From an uncultured Prevotella sp. (GTDB lineage: Bacteria; Bacteroidota; Bacteroidia; Bacteroidales; Bacteroidaceae): DNA of 7,702 nt. The stretch is from contig UQWP01000106.1 of the NCBI GenBank assembly GCA_900544825.1, positions 1 to 7,702 of the forward strand. Reading direction: 5' to 3'. The notes under the pieces were generated by a model. That model was not told the origin of the DNA. It saw nothing but the letters and a program-made list of their open reading frames with translations, and made no database searches. Every line of letters begins with the position of its first letter. Position 1 is the stretch's first letter. Position numbers and translations under genes: made by a program. Positions 1 to 5,196 of this stretch are shown here, in pieces.

Positions 1-55
1 GACCCGCGACCCCAACCTTGGCAAGGTTGTGCTCTACCAACTGAGCTATTTCCGC
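1..55 (-). tRNA. tRNA-Gly (anticodon GCC), 3' part cut off by the window edge
   Basis: Read on the minus strand, the sequence begins GCGGAAATAGCTCAG, a standard tRNA 5' acceptor strand and D-arm start. It continues through the D loop (TTGGTAGAGC) into an anticodon arm with a CAACC/GGTTG stem and the loop TTGCCAA, which gives anticodon GCC (glycine). The 5' end is at position 55. The T arm and the 3' acceptor strand would lie to the left of position 1, so only the first 55 or so bases are present. A TACCTTTG promoter motif lies just upstream. The identity rests on the anticodon and the typical bacterial tRNA-Gly sequence. Confidence 0.93.
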
Positions 56-73
56 GTTACTTAATTGCGAGTG

Positions 74-105
74 CAAAGGTAATATAAATTCCTGGTTCCA
101 CCAAA
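74..105 (-). promoter_or_regulatory. Bacteroidota-type promoter for tRNA-Gly
   Basis: On the minus strand a TTTG (complement of 102-105) is followed after 20 bases by TACCTTTG (complement of 74-81). This matches the known Bacteroidota housekeeping promoter, -33 TTTG and -7 TAnnTTTG. The -7 motif ends 18 bases before the first base of the tRNA, which leaves room for a short 5' leader. It is the best two-part promoter in the window. Confidence 0.8.
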
Positions 106-174
106 TGGATTTACAACTTTTAAGAAAAAACACGCCATTTTTCTTCAAAAACGTACTTTTTTCCTAGTTGAAAC

Positions 175-789
175 CTAATTTCCTACTGTCAGCACGCTGC
201 CAATACCTGTGTATGTTACCCGATATTGCATCAGCATCTTGTCTTCTTTTCCCTGTCCACCGCTTGTGATGGTACCATTTTCTAGGCTATAAACTCTTTT
301 GCACTTGTTGCAGATCACCGATTGTCTGTTGCCTGTCCACTCCAGCGGATAGTTGGTGCCGCCATATTGCAGGATGCAGTTCAGGCATTGCCTGTCCCAG
401 GCTACATAGCCGTTGAAGTTGGATGTGCCGAGGATGAAACCATTCTTGGTAGCATCCTTCAGGTCGTTTCCTGCTCCCAGATAGCTATAGTTGGCATAGT
501 TTTCCTTGGCAGTAGAGAGGACGATGGTTTCAGTATGGTTCTTGCCATCGTTCAGGGTGGAGTAGATATTCCAGGCGCCATTTACCTTTTTGGCACTAAT
601 CATGGTGTAGGTGCCGGCTCCTTGGAGAGCAGTCTCTATGCTGCTTCCCGGATGGTAGATGGTTCGGAAGATAAACTGGCATGGGTATCGGGTGCTGATG
701 CTGTTGTCTGCATCGCAGGATGTCAGCAGCGATGAAGAAAGAATGAGGCAGATACACAAAAAGGTGAAGAGCACAGCTTTTGCTGCCAT
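175..789 (-). CDS. Putative lipoprotein with a Cys4 Rieske/zinc-ribbon-like C-terminal domain
   Basis: Starting at the ATG at 787-789, the product is 204 residues. It opens with a lipoprotein signal peptide (MAAKAVLF..., hydrophobic core, lipobox LLTSC with Cys25), so it is predicted to be lipid-anchored in the envelope. The C-terminal half has DRQCLNC (Cys135, Cys138), then about 21 residues later CNKC (Cys160, Cys163) followed by KRVYSLENG. This layout resembles Rieske-like folds in which cysteines replace the iron-binding histidines, so it may bind zinc or be purely structural; that is inference. The frame stays open upstream to an ATG at 856-858 (227 residues), but the added residues are a low-complexity Tyr/Asn/Lys/Ile stretch encoded by TA repeats and would bury the signal peptide. 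AAGGTGAAG just before the ATG at 789 also favours the shorter form. The exact function is unknown, and it is separated from argH by 125 bp or more. Confidence 0.72.
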   Translation of the reverse strand: MAAKAVLFTFLCICLILSSSLLTSCDADNSISTRYPCQFIFRTIYHPGSSIETALQGAGTYTMISAKKVNGAWNIYSTLNDGKNHTETIVLSTAKENYANYSYLGAGNDLKDATKNGFILGTSNFNGYVAWDRQCLNCILQYGGTNYPLEWTGNRQSVICNKCKRVYSLENGTITSGGQGKEDKMLMQYRVTYTGIGSVLTVGN

Positions 790-802
790 ACTCTTCACCT
801 TG

Positions 803-841
803 TTATATATATATACCTTATTATATATATGATTATATATA
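803..841. repeat. Cluster of three TA dinucleotide tracts at the lipoprotein gene start
   Basis: Alternating TA runs lie at 804-815, 822-830 and 834-841, separated by short spacers. They lie 14 or more bases upstream of the ATG at 787-789, so they fall in the leader if that start is used, or in the first codons if the ATG at 856-858 is used. Such tracts melt easily and are prone to slippage. Confidence 0.7.
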
Positions 842-897
842 GATGTTTCTTTCTTCATTGAGTTCAAAAAGATTCTTATGTATTAAGAGATTTCTTG

Positions 898-933
898 TAT
901 TTCAAGAGACTCTTTTATTTCAAGAGATTCTTT
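898..933. repeat. 18-bp tandem repeat spanning the argH stop codon
   Basis: Two copies lie head to tail (898-915 and 916-933), each beginning TATTTCAAGAGA and differing at one base. Degenerate copies seem to continue leftward at about 881-897 and 861-880. The argH stop (complement of 915-917) lies at the junction of the copies. On the argH strand each unit reads about AAGARTCTCTTGAAATA, so the repeat carries the last codons of argH and their duplicate beyond the stop. Confidence 0.8.
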
Positions 934-2252
934 TCTGCATTCTCCATACGCTCGAAGTGGAACTCTGAGAGAGTCTGCTCCATAAGTGCCTGAATCTTGT
1001 CGTTGCAGAGATTGCCGATACTTCCCTCGTGGGTATGATGGATATCCTTGTTTGGCTTGAATTCACCAGCTTCGATTTCCAATCCCACAGTCTTGTAGGC
1101 ATCACGGAAAGGCATTCCGTTAGCGGCAAGCTGATTTACTTCCTCTACAGAGAACATCGGATCATAACGAGGATCATCGAGGATGTGCTCGTTAACCTCC
1201 ATCTTGTTGATGATGTAGGCAGCCATCTGCAGACAGTCTTTCAACTCGTCGAAAGCTGGGAGGAATACTTCCTTGATAATCTGAAGATCACGGAAATAAC
1301 CCACAGGCAGGTTGTTCATGATGAGCATAATCTGCTGTGGCAAGCTTTGGAGCTTGTTGCTCTTGGCACGAATCAGCTCGAATACGTCTGGGTTCTTCTT
1401 GTGAGGCATGATGCTTGAACCGGTGGTGCACTCCTTAGGCAACTTCACGAAGCCGAAGTTCTGGCAGTTGAACATGCAGGCATCGAAAGCCATCTTTGCC
1501 AGGGTTCCAGCCACGCTAGCCATGGCGAAAGCTACGTTGCGCTCCATCTTTCCTCTACCCATCTGGGCATAGACTACATTATAGTCCATACTGTCGAAAC
1601 CGAGAAGTTCGGTTGTCATAGTACGGTTCAGAGGGAAAGAGCTGCCGTAGCCTGCTGCGCTACCCAATGGGTTGCGGTTGGTCATGCGATAGGCAGCCTG
1701 AAGGAAGAGCATGTCGTCAGCAAGTCCTTCAGCATAAGCGCCAAACCAGAGTCCGAAAGATGAAGGCATAGCCACCTGCAGGTGGGTGTAGCCAGGCATC
1801 AATACGTTCTTATATTGGTTGCTCTTCTGAATCAACTCGTCGAAGAGGATCTTGACAGCATCCACAATCTCCTTCAACTCGTGACGGGTGAAGAGCTTGA
1901 GATCTACCAAAACCTGGTCATTGCGTGAGCGTCCTGAATGAATCTTTTTGCCCATATCGCCCAGTTTCTGGGTGAGCATCAATTCTACTTGGGAATGAAC
2001 ATCCTCCACGCCGTCTTCGATAACGAATTCGCCTTTCTCGGCGATGGCGTAGATATTCTTCAATTCTGCGAGGAGCTGGGTCAGCTCATCCTTTTCCAAA
2101 AGTCCGATGCTTTCGAGCATGGTGATGTGTGCCATACTGCCAAGCACATCGTATTTGGCGAGATAGAGGTCGAGCTCACGGTCGCGACCTACGGTGAATC
2201 GTTCGATTTCCTTGTTTACTTCAAAGTTCTTTTCCCAAAGTTTATGTGCCAT
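915..2252 (-). CDS. argH: Argininosuccinate lyase
   Basis: ArgH splits argininosuccinate into arginine and fumarate, the last step of arginine biosynthesis, in the cytoplasm. The 445-residue product fits the family length. It belongs to the fumarase/aspartase superfamily and shows all three conserved regions: HSGRSRND at 105-112, GYTHLQ at 154-159 with the likely catalytic His157, and the signature GSSIMPHKKNP at 278-288 with the likely catalytic Ser280 on the flexible loop. It is the third gene of an apparent pyrE-SRPBCC-argH operon and starts 13 bp after its upstream neighbour stops. No promoter motif was seen in that gap, so it probably depends on the pyrE promoter. The only oddity is the stop codon inside an 18-bp tandem repeat. 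Confidence 0.98.
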   Translation of the reverse strand: MAHKLWEKNFEVNKEIERFTVGRDRELDLYLAKYDVLGSMAHITMLESIGLLEKDELTQLLAELKNIYAIAEKGEFVIEDGVEDVHSQVELMLTQKLGDMGKKIHSGRSRNDQVLVDLKLFTRHELKEIVDAVKILFDELIQKSNQYKNVLMPGYTHLQVAMPSSFGLWFGAYAEGLADDMLFLQAAYRMTNRNPLGSAAGYGSSFPLNRTMTTELLGFDSMDYNVVYAQMGRGKMERNVAFAMASVAGTLAKMAFDACMFNCQNFGFVKLPKECTTGSSIMPHKKNPDVFELIRAKSNKLQSLPQQIMLIMNNLPVGYFRDLQIIKEVFLPAFDELKDCLQMAAYIINKMEVNEHILDDPRYDPMFSVEEVNQLAANGMPFRDAYKTVGLEIEAGEFKPNKDIHHTHEGSIGNLCNDKIQALMEQTLSEFHFERMENAEKNLLK

Positions 2253-2265
2253 AATTTCTTTATTT

Positions 2266-2727
2266 TTAATCCTGGTATGGAATCATCGCCAGCGCATCTG
2301 CAATCTTCTCGATGCCTTCCTGCAATGGCTTCTTCACCATACCCTTGATAAACATATTGAGCTCAGCCTTGATGGTGAGTTTCATCTTGCAAGAGAATTC
2401 TCCTGTAGGGAGCAGCTGAATCCAGAAATTGAATGGGATAGGGCTGTTCTCTGTTTCAAACTTGATGGTTTTTGGAAAATCTCTGTCGATGATGCGCATC
2501 TTGAGGTCGCCCACCATAGGAGCGTTGATCGTGATGCTGTCGCTGTCGAATCTCAGGTCTTTGAGTTTCTCCATTTCCTTTCTCTTGTCCTCAGGAATCT
2601 GGTCTTTCACCTGCTCGAAGCGATCTTTGAGCACCTGCAGGTTGTTGAGGTCGCTCAAAGTATTAAAAACAGATTCCTGCTTGTGAGGAATCTGTTTGAT
2701 ATTACTTTCGAATGTACTTGTACTCAT
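2266..2727 (-). CDS. SRPBCC-like (START/polyketide cyclase fold) small protein
   Basis: This is a 153-residue protein with no signal peptide or membrane segment, so probably cytoplasmic. The N-terminal third is charged and helical (FEQVKDQIPEDKRKEMEKLKDL). Beta-rich stretches follow (DSITINAPMVGDLKMRIIDRDFPKTIKFETEN, then FNFWIQLLPTGEFSCKMKLTIKAEL), and it ends in a long amphipathic helix, roughly residues 125-150. That order fits the helix-grip SRPBCC fold, whose members bind small hydrophobic ligands or help assemble proteins; no ligand can be read from the sequence. I recall a protein like this between pyrE and argH in other Bacteroidales, from memory only. It starts 17 bp after pyrE and ends 13 bp before argH, so co-transcription is very likely. 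The ATG at 2725-2727 is the only good start. Confidence 0.82.
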   Translation of the reverse strand: MSTSTFESNIKQIPHKQESVFNTLSDLNNLQVLKDRFEQVKDQIPEDKRKEMEKLKDLRFDSDSITINAPMVGDLKMRIIDRDFPKTIKFETENSPIPFNFWIQLLPTGEFSCKMKLTIKAELNMFIKGMVKKPLQEGIEKIADALAMIPYQD

Positions 2728-2744
2728 TATTGATGGGTAAAAAT

Positions 2745-3383
2745 TTACTTCTTCCAGTTAGCTGGGTCCTTGCGCCACTCGTGGAGCAATTCTACGTCTT
2801 CCTGCTTGATGTAACCAGTCTCGAGAGCCTCTTCTACCACGTGCTCGTAGTCTGTAAGAGTAACCAACTTCACGTTAGCATCAGCGAAAGCCTTCTCTGC
2901 AACAGGGAAACCGTAAGTGTAGCTAGCTACCATACCTACAATCTCGTTGCCGTTCTTGCGAAGAGCCTCTACAGCCTTGAGTGAGCTGCCGCCTGTAGAA
3001 ATCAAATCCTCTACTACAACAACCTTCGCCTTAGGATCGAGTTCACCTTCGATGAGGTTCTGCATACCGTGATCCTTTGGTTTAGAACGAACGTAAACGA
3101 AAGGCAAGTTCAATTCGTCTGCCACCAATGCACCCTGTGCGATAGCGCCAGTAGCTACACCAGCAACAGCGTCAGCCTCTGGGAACTGCTCCAGGATGGC
3201 GTGTACGAGTTCGAGCTTCACATAGTTGCGGAGTTCTGGGAAAGAGAGGGTCTTGCGGTTGTCACAATAGAAAGGAGACTTCCAACCAGAAGCCCAAGTA
3301 AAAGGATCGTTAGGCTGCAATTTGATAGCCTTAACCTTCAATAACTTAGATGCGAATTCTTTCTTTAGCTTGTCCATAATCAT
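2745..3383 (-). CDS. pyrE: Orotate phosphoribosyltransferase
   Basis: PyrE joins orotate and PRPP to give orotidine 5'-phosphate in pyrimidine biosynthesis. The 212-residue product has the PRPP-binding motif VVVVEDLISTGGSS at 121-134 with the acidic pair Glu125-Asp126, and the catalytic-loop segment YVRSKPKDHG at 97-106, whose Arg/Lys/His residues act across the dimer. The N-terminal block FTWASGWKSPFYCDNRK at 28-44 is typical of Bacteroidales PyrE. Two in-frame ATGs compete, at 3381-3383 and 3375-3377; the family start fits either, and the first is given. A TACCTTTG promoter motif lies about 30 bp upstream. It is the first gene of the pyrE-SRPBCC-argH operon. Confidence 0.97.
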   Translation of the reverse strand: MIMDKLKKEFASKLLKVKAIKLQPNDPFTWASGWKSPFYCDNRKTLSFPELRNYVKLELVHAILEQFPEADAVAGVATGAIAQGALVADELNLPFVYVRSKPKDHGMQNLIEGELDPKAKVVVVEDLISTGGSSLKAVEALRKNGNEIVGMVASYTYGFPVAEKAFADANVKLVTLTDYEHVVEEALETGYIKQEDVELLHEWRKDPANWKK

Positions 3384-3412
3384 ATAAGGATTAAATTATT
3401 ATTATTTCTTTG

Positions 3413-3420
3413 CAAAGGTA
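3413..3420 (-). promoter_or_regulatory. -7 promoter motif TACCTTTG for the pyrE operon
   Basis: The minus strand reads TACCTTTG, an exact match to the Bacteroidota -7 consensus TAnnTTTG, 29 bases before the first pyrE ATG. A clear -33 TTTG at the usual distance was not found, so only the -7 half is well supported. The expected leader is about 20-25 bases and A/T-rich. Confidence 0.65.
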
Positions 3421-3503
3421 CTACAAAAAAACGAGTTATCCATATAAATAGGGCATTTATTATAGATTTTTTATACCTTGTGCGTGATATTGGCTTGCAA
3501 AGT

Positions 3504-3527
3504 GGGGGCTGGGCGGGGGCTGAAGGG
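3504..3527 (+). other. Potential G-quadruplex sequence just downstream of comF
   Basis: Four runs of three or more G (3504-3508, 3511-3513, 3515-3519, 3525-3527) are separated by loops of 2, 1 and 5 bases, which meets the usual G4 pattern. It lies on the strand opposite comF, 35 bp after the comF stop, between comF and the pyrE promoter. The rest of the 3421-3562 gap shows no gene and no clear terminator. Confidence 0.5.
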
Positions 3528-3562
3528 AAACTTGGCTGGGAAGTTGGCAGGAATTTTGGCGC

Positions 3563-4291
3563 TTATTCTGCAGCCCATCCTATGGTAGCGATGCTGAATT
3601 TCATCTTGCCTGCCTTCTGCAGTTCTTCGCAGCAGGAGATGAGGGTGGCGCCTGTGGTGCAGACGTCATCGATGATAAGCAGATGCTTGCCGGCAAGATC
3701 GGTGATGGGGTGTTTGCCGTCTCTGTCGTGATAGGTTTCTGATAGCTGGAATACATGCTTTACGTTTTCCAGTCGCTGCCATCTGTCCTTATGGGTTTGA
3801 CTTTCGGTGAAGGTTACGCGTCGGATGGCATCTGTGATGATGGGGAGATGGGTTCTTTCCTGTATTCCCCTGGCTATTTCCTCGCTCTGATTATAGCCGC
3901 GGGTCTTCCTTCTTGACTTCGTGATGGGAATAGGGATGATGGCATCTATATCCTTGAAGAGGTCTGATTCAATGCCTTTGCTGGCGATGAGCCTTCCCAG
4001 ATAGTTTCCGGCATCGGGACGGTGATGGTATTTCAGTTTATAGATGATGTAGCTTGGGTTGGAGTGGCTGTGATAATAAAAGAGGGCGACGCATTTTTCG
4101 ATAGGAATGCGCCCCCAGAACATCTTAGCCATATTGTTCTCGTAGGGGTCTTCCCAGGTTGGGGTAATCGGGAGGTCCAGGAGACAGGTGGCGCATAGCA
4201 TCTCCTCTGTGCCCAGCAGTCGCTCATCGCAGATGGCACAGTAACGGGGGAAGAGAAAATCTATGATATTTCCTAACAGGCTGAGCTTCAT
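3563..4291 (-). CDS. comF: ComF family phosphoribosyltransferase-like protein
   Basis: The 242-residue length is normal for the ComF/GntX family. The N-terminus has a zinc-ribbon-like set, CAIC at 18-21 and CATC at 33-36. The C-terminal half is a type I phosphoribosyltransferase fold: KSRRKTRGYNQ at 125-135, a strong family marker, and the PRPP loop LLIIDDVCTTGAT at 204-216 with Asp208-Asp209. ComF is needed for DNA uptake in naturally competent bacteria, but homologues occur widely in bacteria not known to be competent and their reaction is uncertain. No other competence gene is in the window. A run of heptamer repeats ends 8 bp before the ATG. A shared transcript with recX is possible, with a 137-bp gap. 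The symbol is a family name rather than proof of role. Confidence 0.93.
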   Translation of the reverse strand: MKLSLLGNIIDFLFPRYCAICDERLLGTEEMLCATCLLDLPITPTWEDPYENNMAKMFWGRIPIEKCVALFYYHSHSNPSYIIYKLKYHHRPDAGNYLGRLIASKGIESDLFKDIDAIIPIPITKSRRKTRGYNQSEEIARGIQERTHLPIITDAIRRVTFTESQTHKDRWQRLENVKHVFQLSETYHDRDGKHPITDLAGKHLLIIDDVCTTGATLISCCEELQKAGKMKFSIATIGWAAE

Positions 4292-4299
4292 TTCTTTAC

Positions 4300-4327
4300 T
4301 TTGAACATTGAATTTTGAACATTGAAC
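4300..4327. repeat. Heptamer tandem repeat before comF
   Basis: Four 7-bp units with plus-strand consensus WTTGAAY run without gaps at 4300-4306, 4307-4313, 4314-4320 and 4321-4327. A single further TTTGAAC lies at 4353-4359. Read in the direction of comF the unit is RTTCAAW, the same family as the heptamers before the small gene at 7447. The remainder of the 4292-4428 gap is AT-rich and shows no gene or clear promoter. Confidence 0.75.
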
Positions 4328-4428
4328 TTTATGATTAGCTTCTCATGTTTACTTTGAACTTTTGTGAGCGTATCCTCATGCGCCTATTCTAGCCGTATGT
4401 ATTATTTTACCCGCCAAATTTCGATTCC

Positions 4429-4959
4429 CTAGAAGTCGTCTTCGAAATCGATGTCTCCCAGATCTTCTTCTTTCATTTTGTTGATGCATTTGTGAATCAC
4501 CTCCATACCATAGCCTCTTCCGAGGGCGAAGCGGATGAGTTTCATCGAGCGTTCGTAGTCGTTTTTGGCTTTGATGGTTTTGTATTTGTTTTTTAGGAGA
4601 GGGAGGAGGGTTTCCAGATACATGTCGTCCTCGATTTCCTCGAAGATGGGGTCGGAAATTTCCTTCGGGATGTGTTTCATCCAGAGAGCCTGTTCTACTT
4701 TCCTGCGGCCCCATTTGTTATATTTTATCTTGTCGTTGATAAAGAAGCGGGCGAATCGCTCGTCGTCGATGAATTTCTTCTGGGTTAGGAATTCCATGTT
4801 TCGGGCGATGGCATCCTCTGGGAGTTCCCACTTCTTCATCTTGTCGAGCATTTCCTGCGAGCAATGTTCGGCTTGTGTGCAGAGAGTGGTGAGCTTCAGA
4901 AGTGCCTGCTGCTCAGTCATCGGCTTTTTGGAGCGCTTGGGGTTGTTATAATATTCCAT
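4429..4959 (-). CDS. recX: Regulatory protein RecX
   Basis: RecX binds RecA filaments and limits recombinase activity. The 176-residue product, taken from the ATG at 4957-4959, matches the helical three-repeat RecX family: EHCSQEMLDKMKKWELPEDA near 31-50, then FIDDERFARFFINDKIKYNKWGRRKVEQAL near 63-92, the most conserved block, and a C-terminal NDYERSMKLIRFALGRGYGMEVI near 133-155. The C-terminus is acidic. A second ATG at 4918-4920 gives MTEQQALLKL, which matches the start I recall for related Bacteroides proteins and may be the true one. Upstream in-frame codons run into the hairpin repeat element and are not coding. The gene lies downstream of prmC in the same direction, with the repeat element between them. 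No recA is present. Confidence 0.9.
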   Translation of the reverse strand: MEYYNNPKRSKKPMTEQQALLKLTTLCTQAEHCSQEMLDKMKKWELPEDAIARNMEFLTQKKFIDDERFARFFINDKIKYNKWGRRKVEQALWMKHIPKEISDPIFEEIEDDMYLETLLPLLKNKYKTIKAKNDYERSMKLIRFALGRGYGMEVIHKCINKMKEEDLGDIDFEDDF

Positions 4960-4978
4960 AATGCATTTGTGTTTTATT

Positions 4979-4997
4979 GGGGGATTACAAATCCCCC
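4979..4997. repeat. Hairpin 1 (outer left) of the prmC-recX repeat element
   Basis: The sequence is a perfect 8-bp stem, GGGGGATT pairing with AATCCCCC, around the 3-base loop ACA. It lies 19 bp upstream of the recX start. It shares the GGATT-NNN-AATCC core of hairpins 2 to 4. Confidence 0.88.
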
Positions 4998-5024
4998 GGT
5001 TTTGATAGGTCGAACCTTTTTTTA

Positions 5025-5045
5025 CTGCGGATTGCAAATCCGCAG
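5025..5045. repeat. Hairpin 2 (inner left)
   Basis: A perfect 9-bp stem, CTGCGGATT with AATCCGCAG, encloses the loop GCA. It is in the same orientation as hairpin 1 (loop ACA, a variant of GCA) and opposite to hairpins 3 and 4 (loop TGC). Confidence 0.9.
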
Positions 5046-5077
5046 GGACGCCTGGCGGTGGACTTTCTGGAATCGCA

Positions 5078-5118
5078 AGGCGTTGTCTTCCGTTAGGCGT
5101 TGTCTTCCGTTAGGCGTT
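5078..5118. repeat. 17-bp tandem repeat, 2.4 copies
   Basis: AGGCGTTGTCTTCCGTT occurs at 5078-5094 and identically at 5095-5111, followed by a 7-base partial copy at 5112-5118. There are no spacers. The AGGCGT at each unit start is also the inner end of the element's right inverted arm and pairs with ACGCCT at 5048-5053. Confidence 0.9.
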
Positions 5119-5119
5119 C

Positions 5120-5140
5120 CGCCGGATTTGCAATCCGGCG
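5120..5140. repeat. Hairpin 3 (inner right)
   Basis: A perfect 9-bp stem, CGCCGGATT with AATCCGGCG, encloses the loop TGC. Compared with hairpin 2 in reverse complement, two stem positions differ and both partner bases differ with them, so pairing is kept. Confidence 0.9.
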
Positions 5141-5167
5141 TCAAAAAATGTTCGACCATATTATTTT

Positions 5168-5184
5168 GCGGATTTGCAATCCGC
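5168..5184. repeat. Hairpin 4 (outer right), just after prmC
   Basis: A perfect 7-bp stem, GCGGATT with AATCCGC, encloses the loop TGC. It lies 12 bp past the prmC stop on the minus strand. It has no U-tract after it in the prmC direction that would make a standard terminator, although a run of A/T-rich bases follows. Confidence 0.88.
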
Positions 5185-5196
5185 TTATCTAATCGT

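Larger units (their letters stand above)
5008..5157. mobile_element. REPIN/MITE-like element with 46-bp imperfect inverted arms
   Basis: The left arm (5008-5053) and the reverse complement of the right arm (5112-5157) match at 39 of 46 positions with no gaps, by eye. Each arm has, in order, GGTCGAAC, a T-rich stretch, a 21-base perfect hairpin, and ACGCCT. The centre (5054-5111) holds a 17-bp tandem repeat. No ORF here looks real and no transposase is in the window, so any movement would need an enzyme encoded elsewhere; REP-associated tyrosine transposases are the obvious candidate, by inference. It fills most of the 237-bp prmC-recX gap and could also act on the transcript as a strong secondary structure. 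Confidence 0.7.

Noticed and set aside
120..165. Possible terminator for the lipoprotein gene
   Set aside because: The minus strand has a weak T5/A5 pairing with a T run nearby, but the stem is AT-only and too poor to call.
322..735. Plus-strand open frame of 137 codons opposite the lipoprotein gene
   Set aside because: It lies wholly within the minus-strand gene, has no family features, and the minus-strand frame has a convincing lipobox and CxxC motifs.
2194..2733. Plus-strand open frame of 179 codons opposite the SRPBCC-like gene
   Set aside because: It is antisense to an operonic gene with tight spacing and shows no recognisable domain.
4960..5037. N-terminal extension of RecX by 26 residues
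   Set aside because: The added codons are made of the hairpin repeat element and do not resemble RecX; the start at 4959 or 4920 is better.
5078..5118. Possible CRISPR-like repeats
   Set aside because: The 17-bp units are directly adjacent with no spacers and only 2.4 copies, inside an inverted-repeat element; no cas genes are present.
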